From Mesorhizobium intechi (GTDB taxonomy: Bacteria; Pseudomonadota; Alphaproteobacteria; Rhizobiales; Rhizobiaceae): 64,000 bases of DNA. Location of the stretch: positions 1 to 64,000 of the forward strand of contig NZ_PNOT02000061.1 in the NCBI RefSeq assembly GCF_002879535.1, in the 5' to 3' direction. Under the pieces are notes generated by a model, which was given only the letters and a program-made list of their open reading frames with translations, searched no databases and had not been told where the DNA came from. The first letter of the stretch is position 1; each line of letters starts with the position of its first letter. Shown here piece by piece: positions 45,967 through 55,259 of the stretch. Both the position numbers and the translations under genes were made by a program.

Positions 45967-46776
45967 ATGACCGAAAAAGCCGTGGACCATCTGATCGAAA
46001 GGCTGGGCGGCCTGGCGCCGTCGACGGCGCTGGTGCTGGGATCGGGCCTCGGCGTCCTTGTCGACCGGATCGAACACCCGATCCGCGTCCCCTATGCCGA
46101 CCTGCCCGGCTTTCCCAGCAGCGGCGTCAGCGGCCATGCTGGGGAAGTGGTGGCGGGCCTGTTTGCCGGCGCGCCGGTGCTAATGCTGTCCGGCCGCGCC
46201 CACTATTACGAGCATGGCAACGCGGCGGCGATGCGCCCGGTGCTGGAAGTGCTTGCCGGCATCGGCATCACCAAACTGATCCTCACCAACGCGGCCGGTT
46301 CGGTCGACCCGGACATGCCCCCGGGCTCGGTGATGTTGCTCACCGACCACATCAACTTCTCCGGCAGCAATCCGCTGATTGGCGAGCCCAGCGACCGCCG
46401 CTTCGTAGGCCTGACCGAAGCCTACGATGCCGGCATCCGCAAGGCGATCGAACGCGCCGCCACGGCAACCGGCACCGCGCTGCACAAGGGCGTCTATATG
46501 TGGTTTTCCGGCCCGTGCTTCGAAACGCCGGCCGAAATCCGCATGGCGCGCATCATGGGCGCCAACGCCGTCGGCATGTCGACCGTGCCGGAAGTCATTC
46601 TCGCCCGCTTCCTTGGCCTGCGCGTCGCCGCCTGTTCGGTCATCACCAATCTGGCGGCCGGCATGACCGGAGCCGAGCTTTCGCATCAGGAGACCAAGGA
46701 CATGGCGCCAGTCGGCGGGTCGCGGCTGGCCACAGTCCTGCACAAAGTGTTCCGCGACGGGCTGCTGGAGAGCTGA
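45967..46776 (+). CDS. Purine nucleoside phosphorylase (trimeric type)
   Basis: 269 residues. Motifs of the inosine-guanosine phosphorylase family are visible: LVLGSGLGVLVDRIE at 22-36, MLSGRAHYYEHG (phosphate site), LTNAAGSVDPDMPPGSVMLLTDHIN (short form LTNAAGSVDPDMPPG) and GANAVGMSTVPEVILAR. It splits purine nucleosides to base and ribose 1-phosphate. The stop overlaps the deoA start as TGATG. Confidence 0.93.
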   Translation: MTEKAVDHLIERLGGLAPSTALVLGSGLGVLVDRIEHPIRVPYADLPGFPSSGVSGHAGEVVAGLFAGAPVLMLSGRAHYYEHGNAAAMRPVLEVLAGIGITKLILTNAAGSVDPDMPPGSVMLLTDHINFSGSNPLIGEPSDRRFVGLTEAYDAGIRKAIERAATATGTALHKGVYMWFSGPCFETPAEIRMARIMGANAVGMSTVPEVILARFLGLRVAACSVITNLAAGMTGAELSHQETKDMAPVGGSRLATVLHKVFRDGLLES

Positions 46777-48095
46777 TGCTTCCGCAGGAAATCATCCGCC
46801 ACAAGCGAGACGGTCACAGGCTGTCGGCAGGTGAAATCGCGGCCTTCATCGGCGGCGTGACCTCGGGCGCCGTCACCGATGGCCAGGCCGCGGCTTTCGC
46901 CATGGCGGTGTTCTTCAACGGCATGAACCGCGACGAGGCCGTGGCGTTGACGCTGGCCATGCGCGATTCCGGCGATGTGCTCGACTGGTCGGACCTGCCC
47001 GGCCCGGTCACCGACAAGCATTCGACCGGTGGCGTCGGCGACAATGTCTCGCTGATGCTGGCGCCGATCGTCGCCGCCTGCGGCGCCTATGTGCCGATGA
47101 TTTCGGGCCGCGGCCTTGGTCATACCGGCGGCACTCTGGACAAGATGGATGCGATCCCCGGCTACATCAGCCAGCCCGATATCGCCTTGTTTCGCCGGGC
47201 GGTGCTGGAAACCGGCTGCGCCATCATCGGCCAGACCGCCGATCTGGCGCCCGCCGACCGCCGTCTCTATGCCATCCGCGACGTCACCGGCACCGTGGAG
47301 TCGGTGCCGCTGATCACCGCCTCGATCCTGTCGAAGAAGCTGGCCGCCGGCCTGGGCTCGCTGGTGCTGGACGTCAAGGTCGGCAATGGCGCCTTCATGG
47401 AGAAGTCGCGCGACGCGACCGCGCTCGCCAACAGCCTGGTCGAGGTCGCCAGCGGCGCCGGACTGACGGTCTCGGCGCTGATCACCGGCATGAACGAACC
47501 GCTGGCCTCGGCCGCCGGAAATGCCGTCGAGGTGCGCAACGCCGTCGACTTCCTTACCGGCCGCCTGCGCGACCGGCGGCTGGAGGATGTGACGCTGGCG
47601 CTGGCGGCCGAAATGCTGCAGTCGACGGGACTGGTGTCGTCCAACCAGGATGGCTTGCGGCGTGCCACCGAGACACTCACCAGCGGCCGCGCCGCCGCCA
47701 CCTTCGCCCGCATGGTGGCAGTGCTTGGCGGCCCTACCGATTTCATCGAGAAGCCGGAAAATTATCTGCCGAACGCGCCAACGGAATTCGTGGTTAGGGC
47801 GACGGCAAACGGCTTCGTCACCGGGATCGCCACCCGCGATATCGGCCTTGCGGTGGTCGGTCTCGGCGGCGGGCGCACGAGGCCTGACGACAAGATCGAC
47901 CCCAGCGTCGGCATCACCAGGCTGCTGCCCATAGGAGCGGAAGTCCATGCCGGAGACGCGCTGGCGCTGATTCACGCCCGCTCGCCCTCAGATGCCGAGG
48001 CGGCCGCCGCCGCCGTGGTTTCGGCCTATGCGATCGGCGCCTCGAAACCCCCGGCGGACAAAACCGTCATCCGGCGGATCCTGCCGCGCGGTTGA
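46776..48095 (+). CDS. deoA: Thymidine phosphorylase
   Basis: 439 residues. The family signature DKHSTGGVGDNVSLMLAPI sits near residue 83, followed by SGRGLGHTGGTLDKMDAIPG (phosphate and nucleoside sites), and SKKLAAGLGSLVLDVKVGNGAFM near 185, cut here as SKKLAAGLGSLVLDVK. It converts thymidine or deoxyuridine to base and deoxyribose 1-phosphate. Translation is coupled to the purine phosphorylase. Its stop directly abuts the stop of the convergent protease gene. Confidence 0.95.
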   Translation: MLPQEIIRHKRDGHRLSAGEIAAFIGGVTSGAVTDGQAAAFAMAVFFNGMNRDEAVALTLAMRDSGDVLDWSDLPGPVTDKHSTGGVGDNVSLMLAPIVAACGAYVPMISGRGLGHTGGTLDKMDAIPGYISQPDIALFRRAVLETGCAIIGQTADLAPADRRLYAIRDVTGTVESVPLITASILSKKLAAGLGSLVLDVKVGNGAFMEKSRDATALANSLVEVASGAGLTVSALITGMNEPLASAAGNAVEVRNAVDFLTGRLRDRRLEDVTLALAAEMLQSTGLVSSNQDGLRRATETLTSGRAAATFARMVAVLGGPTDFIEKPENYLPNAPTEFVVRATANGFVTGIATRDIGLAVVGLGGGRTRPDDKIDPSVGITRLLPIGAEVHAGDALALIHARSPSDAEAAAAAVVSAYAIGASKPPADKTVIRRILPRG

Positions 48096-48659
48096 TTATT
48101 GGACAAGCAGCAGCGCACCGTTTTCGGCCTGATATTTGCCGAGCCGGCTGAGGAAGCTCATGCCGATCAGGTTGGTGCTGAGCGCCCTGTCGTCGAGCAC
48201 GATGGCTCGCACGCCGTCGACGCTGATGCTGCCGATCTGCAGGCGGTCGATCGTCACCACCGCCGCCTTGATCGAGCCGTTGGCGGTATCGACCTCATGG
48301 CTGAAATCGGACGGATTGAGCGACAGCCCGATCCTGCGTGCCGTCGACGTGTTGACCGCGACCAGCGTGGCGCCGGTGTCGATCATCCCGTCGACCTGAC
48401 GGCCGTTGAGCTTGAAGGTCGACGAGAAATGCCCGCGACCGTCCGCGGTGACGACGACCTTGCGGCCGGTCGGCAACGGCGCCGCCGGTCTGTCGGGAAC
48501 CGACGCCAGGTTGACCTGCGGTTGTGCCTCGACCTCGGGCCTGGCCGTAACCGTCGATTTCAGCAGGTTTTCGAATATCTTCGGATTCGACTGATAGACG
48601 ACCGGGATCGATGCCGATGTTCCGGCAAGGACGCCGAGGATGAGAAGCTTGCGCAGCAT
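48096..48659 (-). CDS. TIGR02281-type retropepsin-like aspartic protease
   Basis: 187 residues. An N-terminal hydrophobic segment (LLILGVLAGTSASIPVV) anchors or exports it. The clan AA domain begins near residue 75 with GHFSSTFKLNGRQVDGMIDT, catalytic Asp in DTGATLVAV, then LGKYQAENG at the end. These small single-domain proteases are common in alphaproteobacteria, dimerise to form the active site, and have unknown targets. It ends immediately at the deoA stop with no gap. Confidence 0.85.
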   Translation of the reverse strand: MLRKLLILGVLAGTSASIPVVYQSNPKIFENLLKSTVTARPEVEAQPQVNLASVPDRPAAPLPTGRKVVVTADGRGHFSSTFKLNGRQVDGMIDTGATLVAVNTSTARRIGLSLNPSDFSHEVDTANGSIKAAVVTIDRLQIGSISVDGVRAIVLDDRALSTNLIGMSFLSRLGKYQAENGALLLVQ

Positions 48660-48780
48660 GGATCGGCCTTCGTGATGGCCGATCCTTTAGCGCCGGATAG
48701 TGTTTGCCGCTTTAACGGGCGCCAAAAACCTCGCCGTTGCGTAAACATTCGGTAAACAGCACCAGGAACTGTGCCTGGTA

Positions 48781-49410
48781 CTATTTTGTCCCGTACATAC
48801 GGTCGCCGGCGTCGCCGAGGCCGGGCATGATGTAACCCTTCTCGTTGAGCTGCCGGTCGATGGACGCCGTGAACACCGGAACGTCCGGATGCGCCTTGGT
48901 GAAGCGTTCGATGCCTTCGGGCGCCGCCAAAAGGCACAGGAACCGGATATTTGTGGCGCCGCGCCCCTTCAGCTTGTCGATCGCCGCGATCGCCGAATTG
49001 GCCGTCGCCAGCATCGGGTCGACGACGATCACCAGCCGGTCGGCCAGATCGCTCGGCGCCTTGAAGAAATATTCGACCGCCTCCAGCGTCTCGTGGTCGC
49101 GATAGAGGCCGATATGCGCGACCCGGGCCGCCGGCACCAGGTCGAGCAGGCCTTCCAGCAGACCGTTGCCGGCGCGCAGCACCGAAGCGAACACCAGCTT
49201 CTTGCCCTCCAGTGTCGGCGCTTCCATGGTCTCGATCGGCGTTTCGATGGTTGTCGTCGTCAGCTCGAGATTGCGCGTGACCTCATAGCCCAGCAGCAGC
49301 GAGATCTCGCGCAACAGCCGCCTGAAACCGGCCGTGGACGTCTCCTTCTTGCGCATGATGGTCAGCTTGTGCTGGACAAGCGGATGGTCGACGACGGTGA
49401 CGCCCTTCAT
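48781..49410 (-). CDS. upp: Uracil phosphoribosyltransferase
   Basis: 209 residues. [18 protein letters not shown] is the Upp N-terminus, [18 protein letters not shown] and the PRPP-binding loop [14 protein letters not shown] are near 77 and 131, with [14 protein letters not shown] at the C-terminus. It makes UMP from uracil released by nucleoside phosphorylases. It is separated from add by 126 bases on the same strand. Confidence 0.96.
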   Translation of the reverse strand: MKGVTVVDHPLVQHKLTIMRKKETSTAGFRRLLREISLLLGYEVTRNLELTTTTIETPIETMEAPTLEGKKLVFASVLRAGNGLLEGLLDLVPAARVAHIGLYRDHETLEAVEYFFKAPSDLADRLVIVVDPMLATANSAIAAIDKLKGRGATNIRFLCLLAAPEGIERFTKAHPDVPVFTASIDRQLNEKGYIMPGLGDAGDRMYGTK

Positions 49411-49536
49411 GATGATCTCCTGATGCGTGTCGCCCGGCGCGCGGACGCGCTTCAGGCAGCTGGAACGACCCTAGCGACTATGGACCGGCCAAGGAACCGC
49501 TTGGCCGCCATCGACCACAGCTTTGTCGGAAGAAAA

Positions 49537-50511
49537 TCAGCGCGCCGCGCCGTTCAGCCGGGCTAGAAGTGCGGCCTTGGTCTTCCTGTCGACAAAGGCG
49601 GCTTCGATGGCGGTCCTCGTGACGGCAGCAAGCGCCTTTTCGTTCATGGCAAAATGCTCCGCCGCGATATCGTATTCGCGCTTCAGCGAGGTCCAGAAAT
49701 AGGGCGGGTCGTCGGAGTTGAGCGTCACCTTGCAGCCGGCCGCCTGCAAGGCGGGAAACGGATGGTCGGCAAAACTGTCGAACACTTTGAGCGCGATGTT
49801 GGAGCCGGGGCAGCATTCCAGGACGATGCCTTCGTCGGCGATGCGCCGGACGAGGTCCGGATTCTCGATGGCGCGCACACCGTGCCCGATGCGCGAGGGG
49901 CGGATATGGTCAAGCGCCGCCTGGACAGTCTCCCAGCCCGTCAGCTCGCCGGCATGGATGGTGATGCCGAGCCCGGCCTCACGCGCGATCTCGAAAGCCC
50001 TGACATAGTCCTCCATCTCCCCCACGCGCTCGTCGCCGGCAACGCCGAAGCCAGTGACGAGCGGATTCCCGCAGCGCGCGGCGAAGCGTGCCGCCCGTTC
50101 GATCGATTCCACGCCGACATGGCGCACGCCGGTGACGATCATGCGCCCCTCTATGCCGGTCTTGGCCTTGGCGCGCAGCATGCCTTCGCCCAGCGCATCG
50201 GTATAGGCCTTGGGCGAGAGCCCGGCTTTCGCCGCATGGTCCGGCGAGGTGAAGACTTCGGAATAGATGGCGCCATCGCGGGCAAGACTGGTCAGATAGT
50301 GATCTGCCAGCCGCGCGTAGTCTTCTTCGGTGCGGAACAGATCGGCGGAGAAGTCGTAAGCCGCGAGGAAGGACGTAAAATCGTGCCAGACGAAGGAACC
50401 GTTCTGGATATAGGGCGAGGTATCCTTGCCGTATTTCTGCGCCTGGCGGATGACGAGCTCGGGCGCCGCTGCCCCTTCAATGTGGCAGTGCAGTTCCGCT
50501 TTCAAAGGCAT
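49537..50511 (-). CDS. add: Adenosine deaminase
   Basis: 324 residues. The N-terminal [12 protein letters not shown] gives the HxH zinc ligands, [14 protein letters not shown] the third His and catalytic Glu, and LNSDDPPYF the Asp pair. It converts adenosine to inosine, feeding the purine nucleoside phosphorylase. It runs leftwards toward upp and is divergent from ubiE. Confidence 0.93.
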   Translation of the reverse strand: MPLKAELHCHIEGAAAPELVIRQAQKYGKDTSPYIQNGSFVWHDFTSFLAAYDFSADLFRTEEDYARLADHYLTSLARDGAIYSEVFTSPDHAAKAGLSPKAYTDALGEGMLRAKAKTGIEGRMIVTGVRHVGVESIERAARFAARCGNPLVTGFGVAGDERVGEMEDYVRAFEIAREAGLGITIHAGELTGWETVQAALDHIRPSRIGHGVRAIENPDLVRRIADEGIVLECCPGSNIALKVFDSFADHPFPALQAAGCKVTLNSDDPPYFWTSLKREYDIAAEHFAMNEKALAAVTRTAIEAAFVDRKTKAALLARLNGAAR

Positions 50512-50645
50512 TCAAACATCCCGTCGGTCAGTCCAGGTCTTGAAAACCCACCACCTGGAAGCGCGGCTGAACACCGCGCCTTAAACAATAGCGCCCACAG
50601 CATCGATCGGCTATGGTCCCGCCGGTTTTATGACGGATCAAAAAA

Positions 50646-51422
50646 ATGTCAGTTGAGAGAACCACGGCCGCGGGCGGCATGGAAACCTCCTATGGTTTCA
50701 AGCGTGTGGGGGAAGGCGAGAAGCAGTCCCTGGTCAACGATGTTTTCCACAAGGTCGCCAATCGCTACGACCTGATGAACGACCTGATGTCGGCCGGCCT
50801 GCACAGGCTGTGGAAGGATGCCATGGTCACCTGGCTCAATCCGCCGAAGCGGCCGGGCTGGAGGGTCCTGGACGTGGCCGGCGGCACGGGCGACATCGCC
50901 TTCCGCATCGTCGATGCCAGCCATGGCAACGCCCACGCCACCGTCCTCGACATCAATGGCTCGATGCTCGGTGTCGGCCGCGACCGGGCCGAAAAGAAGG
51001 GCCTGTCGGGCAATACCGATTTCGTCGAGGCCAATGCCGAGGAACTGCCCTTCGCCGACGCCACCTTCGACGCCTACACCATCGCTTTCGGCATCCGCAA
51101 CGTGCCGCGCATCGATGTCGCGCTCGCGGAAGCGTTCCGCGTGCTGAAGCCCGGCGGCCGGTTCCTGTGCCTGGAATTTTCAGAGGTCGAGATGCCGCTG
51201 CTCGACAAGGCCTATGAAGCCTGGTCGTTCAACGCCATACCCAAGATCGGCAAGATGGTCACCGGCGACGGCGAGCCCTATTCCTATCTGGTTGAATCGA
51301 TCGCGAAATTCCCCAACCAGCAGAATTTCGCGGCAATGATCTCCCGCGCCGGTTTCGACCGCGTTTCCTTCCGCAACTATTCCGGCGGTATTGCCGCGCT
51401 TCATTCGGGCTGGAAGCTTTGA
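50646..51422 (+). CDS. ubiE: Ubiquinone/menaquinone C-methyltransferase UbiE
   Basis: 258 residues. [18 protein letters not shown] is the COQ5 motif 1 region, then [15 protein letters not shown] binds S-adenosylmethionine, and [26 protein letters not shown], here cut as [18 protein letters not shown], and the [18 protein letters not shown]-terminus complete the family. It methylates the quinone ring in ubiquinone synthesis. The ribosome site is weak (an A-run). First gene of ubiE-ubiB-coaBC. Confidence 0.95.
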   Translation: MSVERTTAAGGMETSYGFKRVGEGEKQSLVNDVFHKVANRYDLMNDLMSAGLHRLWKDAMVTWLNPPKRPGWRVLDVAGGTGDIAFRIVDASHGNAHATVLDINGSMLGVGRDRAEKKGLSGNTDFVEANAEELPFADATFDAYTIAFGIRNVPRIDVALAEAFRVLKPGGRFLCLEFSEVEMPLLDKAYEAWSFNAIPKIGKMVTGDGEPYSYLVESIAKFPNQQNFAAMISRAGFDRVSFRNYSGGIAALHSGWKL

Positions 51423-51489
51423 GGCTGGCCCGCATTTCCCATTCCCGATATGGCTCATGCCGGTCTCAAGAACTGGCCTGGGTGCGGCC

Positions 51490-53064
51490 ATGAGCAGCGT
51501 CGGCGCCGGTTTCAGGCTCGCGCGGGCCGGTTGGGTGCTGGTGCGCGAGGGCGTCATCGCCGCCCTGCCGGGCGAGGAACTGTCCGGGCTGCCGAAATTC
51601 GGCTGGCGGCTGGCGCGGCTGTTCACCCGTCGTCGCGCGCTCGCCTATGAGCGCAGCGACCGGCTGGCCAAGGCGGTGGTCCGGCTCGGCCCGTCCTATG
51701 TCAAGCTCGGCCAGTTCCTGGCGACGCGGCCCGACGTCGTCGGCAACGACATGGCGCTCGATCTCGCCATGTTGCAGGACAAGATGCATACCTTCCCGAA
51801 GGCCGAGGCGGTCGCGGCCATCGAAACCTCGCTCGGACGCAAGGTGGGCGATCTCTACGTCGAGTTCGGCGACCCGGTCGCCGCCGCTTCGATCGCCCAG
51901 GTCCATGCCGCCGAAGCCATTCATGAAGGCGTGGCCACCAAGGTCGCGGTGAAGGTCATCCGGCCCGGCGTGCGCCGCCGCTTCTTCCAGGATCTGGAAA
52001 GCTATTTCCTCGCCGCCCACCTGCAGGAGAAATACATCCCCTCCTCGCGCCGATTGCGGCCTGTCGAGGTGACCGAGACGCTAGCGCAGACAACCAAGAT
52101 CGAGATGGATTTGCGCCTCGAGGCGGCGGCGCTCTCCGAACTTGGGGAGAACACCAAGGACGATCCGGGTTTTCGCGTGCCGTCCGTCGACTGGGAGCGC
52201 ACCGGCCGTGACGTGCTGACCATGGAATGGGTCGACGGCGTCAAGATGAACAACATCGCGGGACTGGAGGAGGCCGGGCATGATCTGAAGGCGATCGCCG
52301 CCAATCTCATCCAGTCGTTCCTGCGCCATACGCTGCGAGACGGTTTCTTCCACGCCGACATGCATCCGGGAAACCTGTTCGTCGAAGCCAACGGCACCAT
52401 AGTCGCCGTCGACCTCGGCATTGCCGGACGTCTCGGCAAGAAGGAGCGCCGGTTCCTCGCCGAAATCCTCTACGGCTTCATCACGCGCGATTATCTGCGC
52501 GTCGCTGAAGTGCATTTCGAGGCCGGCTACGTGCCGCGCCAGCACAATGTCGCAGCCTTCGCGCAGGCGATCCGCGCCATCGGGGAGCCGATCCACGGCC
52601 AGCCGGCCGAGACCATTTCCATGGCCAAGCTCCTGACTCTGCTGTTCGAGGTGACCGAGCTCTTCGACATGGCGACGCGGCCGGAATTGATCCTGCTGCA
52701 AAAGACCATGGTGGTGGTCGAAGGCGTGGCGCGCACGCTCGATCCGGCCTTCAACATGTGGAAGACCGCCGAGCCGGTGGTCGGCGGCTGGATCGCGGGA
52801 AACCTTGGCCCGCGCGGCATGATGATCGATGCGCGCGACGGAGCCAAGGCGCTGCTGGCGCTCGCCCGCCAGGCGCCGGAACTCGCCGCGCGCACCGACC
52901 GGCTGTCGCGTGAGATCGACCTGATGGCCGAGCACGGCCTGCGCTTCGATGAGACCACGGCCCATGCCATCGGCAAGGCCGAGGCGCGCTACAGCCGCTC
53001 CGGCCGAGTGGCGCTCTGGGTGATCGCGCTGACGCTGCTCTATATCGCCTGGAAGATTCTTTAG
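51490..53064 (+). CDS. ubiB: Ubiquinone biosynthesis kinase-like protein UbiB
   Basis: 524 residues from ATG 51490. It has the ABC1/ADCK atypical kinase fold: an N-terminal KxGQ-type region (SYVKLGQFLATRPD), an Ala-rich nucleotide loop near IAQVHAAE, KVIRPGVRRRF, HADMHPGNLFV and VDLGIAGRLG for metal binding. The C-terminus ends in a membrane helix. UbiB supports early ubiquinone synthesis, probably by lipid handling. A longer frame from 51391 would overlap ubiE and is not chosen. Confidence 0.92.
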   Translation: MSSVGAGFRLARAGWVLVREGVIAALPGEELSGLPKFGWRLARLFTRRRALAYERSDRLAKAVVRLGPSYVKLGQFLATRPDVVGNDMALDLAMLQDKMHTFPKAEAVAAIETSLGRKVGDLYVEFGDPVAAASIAQVHAAEAIHEGVATKVAVKVIRPGVRRRFFQDLESYFLAAHLQEKYIPSSRRLRPVEVTETLAQTTKIEMDLRLEAAALSELGENTKDDPGFRVPSVDWERTGRDVLTMEWVDGVKMNNIAGLEEAGHDLKAIAANLIQSFLRHTLRDGFFHADMHPGNLFVEANGTIVAVDLGIAGRLGKKERRFLAEILYGFITRDYLRVAEVHFEAGYVPRQHNVAAFAQAIRAIGEPIHGQPAETISMAKLLTLLFEVTELFDMATRPELILLQKTMVVVEGVARTLDPAFNMWKTAEPVVGGWIAGNLGPRGMMIDARDGAKALLALARQAPELAARTDRLSREIDLMAEHGLRFDETTAHAIGKAEARYSRSGRVALWVIALTLLYIAWKIL

Positions 53065-53102
53065 GCCTGAACATCGACGATCGGGCCGCGACTTGCGGTC
53101 AA

Positions 53103-53154
53103 GTGATTGCATCGCTATCATTGCCATCGAACAAGATGGACACAATGCAATCAC
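53103..53154. promoter_or_regulatory. Inverted repeat abutting the coaBC start codon
   Basis: GTGATTGCAT (53103-53112) and ATGCAATCAC (53145-53154) are perfect 10-bp inverted arms, 42 bp apart arm to arm, close to four helical turns. The right arm ends at the base before the ATG. Operators made of widely spaced inverted sites are known for FitA/VapB-type ribbon-helix-helix antitoxins, and the downstream gene carries just such a domain. Binding is inferred. Confidence 0.65.
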
Positions 53155-54624
53155 ATGGCAAGCATCACGATCCGCAACCTTGACGATGAGGTCAAGGAAC
53201 TGCTGCGCCGGTTGGCGGCGGAAAACAACCGCTCCATGGAAGAACAGGCGCGGGTCATGATCCGGGCCGCTGTCGACGGGCAGATCGGGCCCGGCCGCAT
53301 CGACCAGATCGAAAAGACCTTGCGCGAATTGACCAGTTCGCCCAGTGCGGCGACCCCGGTTGCGGCCCTTGCGGGCAAGATCGTTCCGCGGGGCACGCTT
53401 TCCGGCAAGCGCATCCTGCTTATCATCGGCGGCGGCATCGCCGCCTACAAGGCGCTGGACCTCATCCGCCGGTTGCGTGAGCGCGGCGCCGCGGTCCGCG
53501 TGGTGATGACTGCGGCGGCGCAGGAATTCGTCACCACATTGTCGGTCGGCGCGCTGTCGGCCGATCACGTTTTCACCGAACTGTTCGACCGCAATGACGA
53601 GCACGATGTCGGCCATATCAGGCTGTCGCGTGAAGCTGATCTTCTAGTCGTGGCTCCTGCCACCGCCGATCTGATGGCCAAGCTCGCCAATGGTCACGCC
53701 AACGATCTGGCCTCCACTGTGCTGCTGGCCACCGACAAGCCGGTGCTGATGGCGCCGGCGATGAATCCGAAAATGTGGTCGCATCTGGCCACCCGCCGCA
53801 ATCGCGCGACCTTGGGCAAGGACGGCGTCACTTTCGTCGGCCCTGCCAGGGGCGAGATGGCCGAAAGCAACGAGGCCGGTGAAGGCCGCATGGCTGAACC
53901 GCTGGAGATCGTCGCCGCGGTCGAGGCGCTGCTCTATGCCGGCCCCAAGCCGCTGACGGGGCGCAAGATCATCGTCACCTCCGGCCCGACGCATGAGCCG
54001 ATCGACCCGGTGCGCTATATCGCCAACCGTTCCTCTGGCAAGCAGGGCCATGCCATCGCCGCCGCATTGGCAAGGCTTGGCGCCGATGTGCGCCTTGTCT
54101 CCGGTCCCGTGAGCATTGCCGATCCAGCCGGAGTGAAAACCATCCATGTCGAGCGCGCGCAAGAGATGCGCGATGCGGTCGAACGACTTTTGCCTGCCGA
54201 TGCCGCGGTGTTCGTCGCCGCCGTCGCCGACTGGCGCAGCGAGAATTCGGCCGGCGAAAAGATCAAGAAGGTGGCGGGCGAAGGACCGCCGGTGCTGCGC
54301 ATGGTGGAGAACCCCGACATCCTTGCCGGCGTCGGCCATCACAGCCAGCGGCCCGGCCTGGTCGTCGGCTTCGCCGCCGAGACGCAGGATCTCTTGCGCA
54401 ACGCCCAGGCCAAGCTCGCGAAGAAAGGCGCCGATCTGATCGTCGCCAACGATGTGTCGCACGAAAGCGGCATCGGCCCTTCAGGCGTCATGGGCGGCGA
54501 TCGCAACCGGGTGCGTATCGTGTCCAAGGCCGGCGTCGAGGAATGGCCCGAAATGACCAAGGACGAGGTAGCGGCGCGGCTCGCCGCCCTCATCGCCGAG
54601 CGGCTGAAGGCGATCGTCGTCTGA
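53155..54624 (+). CDS. coaBC: CoaBC with an N-terminal FitA-type ribbon-helix-helix domain
   Basis: 489 residues in one uninterrupted frame. Residues 1-40 (MASITIRNLDDEVKELLRRL then SMEEQARVMIRAA) are a ribbon-helix-helix DNA-binding domain of the FitA antitoxin type. A linker to about 80 leads to CoaC, the FMN phosphopantothenoylcysteine decarboxylase (LLIIGGGIAAYKALDLIRRL at 88-107, active-site His154, PAMNPKMW at 201-208). CoaB, the ligase, begins near 266 (IIVTSGPTHEPIDPVRYIAN). At the flap (GEMAESNEAGEGRM) I see no Cys equal to the E. coli catalytic one. Ordinary CoaBC is about 400 residues and lacks the extension. No PIN-domain toxin is nearby. Confidence 0.9.
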   Translation: MASITIRNLDDEVKELLRRLAAENNRSMEEQARVMIRAAVDGQIGPGRIDQIEKTLRELTSSPSAATPVAALAGKIVPRGTLSGKRILLIIGGGIAAYKALDLIRRLRERGAAVRVVMTAAAQEFVTTLSVGALSADHVFTELFDRNDEHDVGHIRLSREADLLVVAPATADLMAKLANGHANDLASTVLLATDKPVLMAPAMNPKMWSHLATRRNRATLGKDGVTFVGPARGEMAESNEAGEGRMAEPLEIVAAVEALLYAGPKPLTGRKIIVTSGPTHEPIDPVRYIANRSSGKQGHAIAAALARLGADVRLVSGPVSIADPAGVKTIHVERAQEMRDAVERLLPADAAVFVAAVADWRSENSAGEKIKKVAGEGPPVLRMVENPDILAGVGHHSQRPGLVVGFAAETQDLLRNAQAKLAKKGADLIVANDVSHESGIGPSGVMGGDRNRVRIVSKAGVEEWPEMTKDEVAARLAALIAERLKAIVV

Positions 54625-54677
54625 CCCCTGTTGACCCGCGCCAGTTGGACGCCGCGCATCAGATTCCGTCTCAGCCG

Positions 54678-55256
54678 TCAGTTTGACAAGAGTTCCGCCG
54701 TACGGGCGAGCGCGCCGCCGAAACCGTTGAGCGGAATGGAAAAGCTCACCGCTTGTCCCGTATCCGCCGCGAAGGCGTCGATCTTCAGCGTCGTGCCGTT
54801 CTTCAGCAGCGGCGTGACATTGGCGTCGAACGCCACCGGCACCAGGCAGCCGACAGCCTGGCACGTGTTGAATGCCAGGCTGCCGTCCAGCTTCTGGTCA
54901 TCGATGGTCAGGGTGACGCCTTTGGCGAGCGCCAGCCCAAACGGAAGGGCAAGAGTGCCTGTCGCGTCGTCGCCGGTCTTGCTCGACAGTTCGATCGCCA
55001 GCAGCCGCTGGTTGCTCTGTTTGTTGAACTGTTGGTGCGACAGGCTGCAGACCTTGTTCGTGCCCGATATCTGGCAATTGACCGTCCAGTCGCCATGGGT
55101 TTCGGACAAGGCCGATGCCCCGCCCGGCAGTTGTGGCGCATCAGCCGTGGCGGGCGGAGCCGCCACCTTGTCGCCTTTGGTCTGCGCTGCCACTGCCGGC
55201 ACGCCGGCGATGCAGGCCGCACCTAGCATCGCAGCCAAATACGCGTATTTCCTCAT
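54678..55256 (-). CDS. Invasion-associated locus B (IalB) family protein
   Basis: 192 residues from ATG 55256 (a TTG one codon earlier is possible). A signal peptide (MRKYAYLAAMLGAACIAGVP) ends near AVAAQ, then an IalB domain: HGDWTVNC, CSLSHQQFNKQSNQRLLAIEL (shown in part: CSLSHQQFNKQSN), PFGLALAKGVTL, FNTCQAVGCLVPVAFD and FSIPLNGFGGAL. Cys spacing fits two disulfides. The family is periplasmic and linked to host interaction in Bartonella; in rhizobia the role is unknown. GGGAGAGG precedes the start. Confidence 0.88.
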   Translation of the reverse strand: MRKYAYLAAMLGAACIAGVPAVAAQTKGDKVAAPPATADAPQLPGGASALSETHGDWTVNCQISGTNKVCSLSHQQFNKQSNQRLLAIELSSKTGDDATGTLALPFGLALAKGVTLTIDDQKLDGSLAFNTCQAVGCLVPVAFDANVTPLLKNGTTLKIDAFAADTGQAVSFSIPLNGFGGALARTAELLSN

Positions 55257-55259
55257 CAA

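Noticed and set aside
48096..48755. Plus-strand open frame opposite the aspartic protease gene
   Set aside because: The minus-strand product has a complete clan AA protease domain and leader; the plus frame has no family and is Arg/Asp-rich.
53155..53400. Separate antitoxin gene of a toxin-antitoxin pair before coaBC
   Set aside because: There is no stop codon between the RHH domain and CoaC, no PIN-domain toxin on either side, and no second ribosome site near the coaC part.
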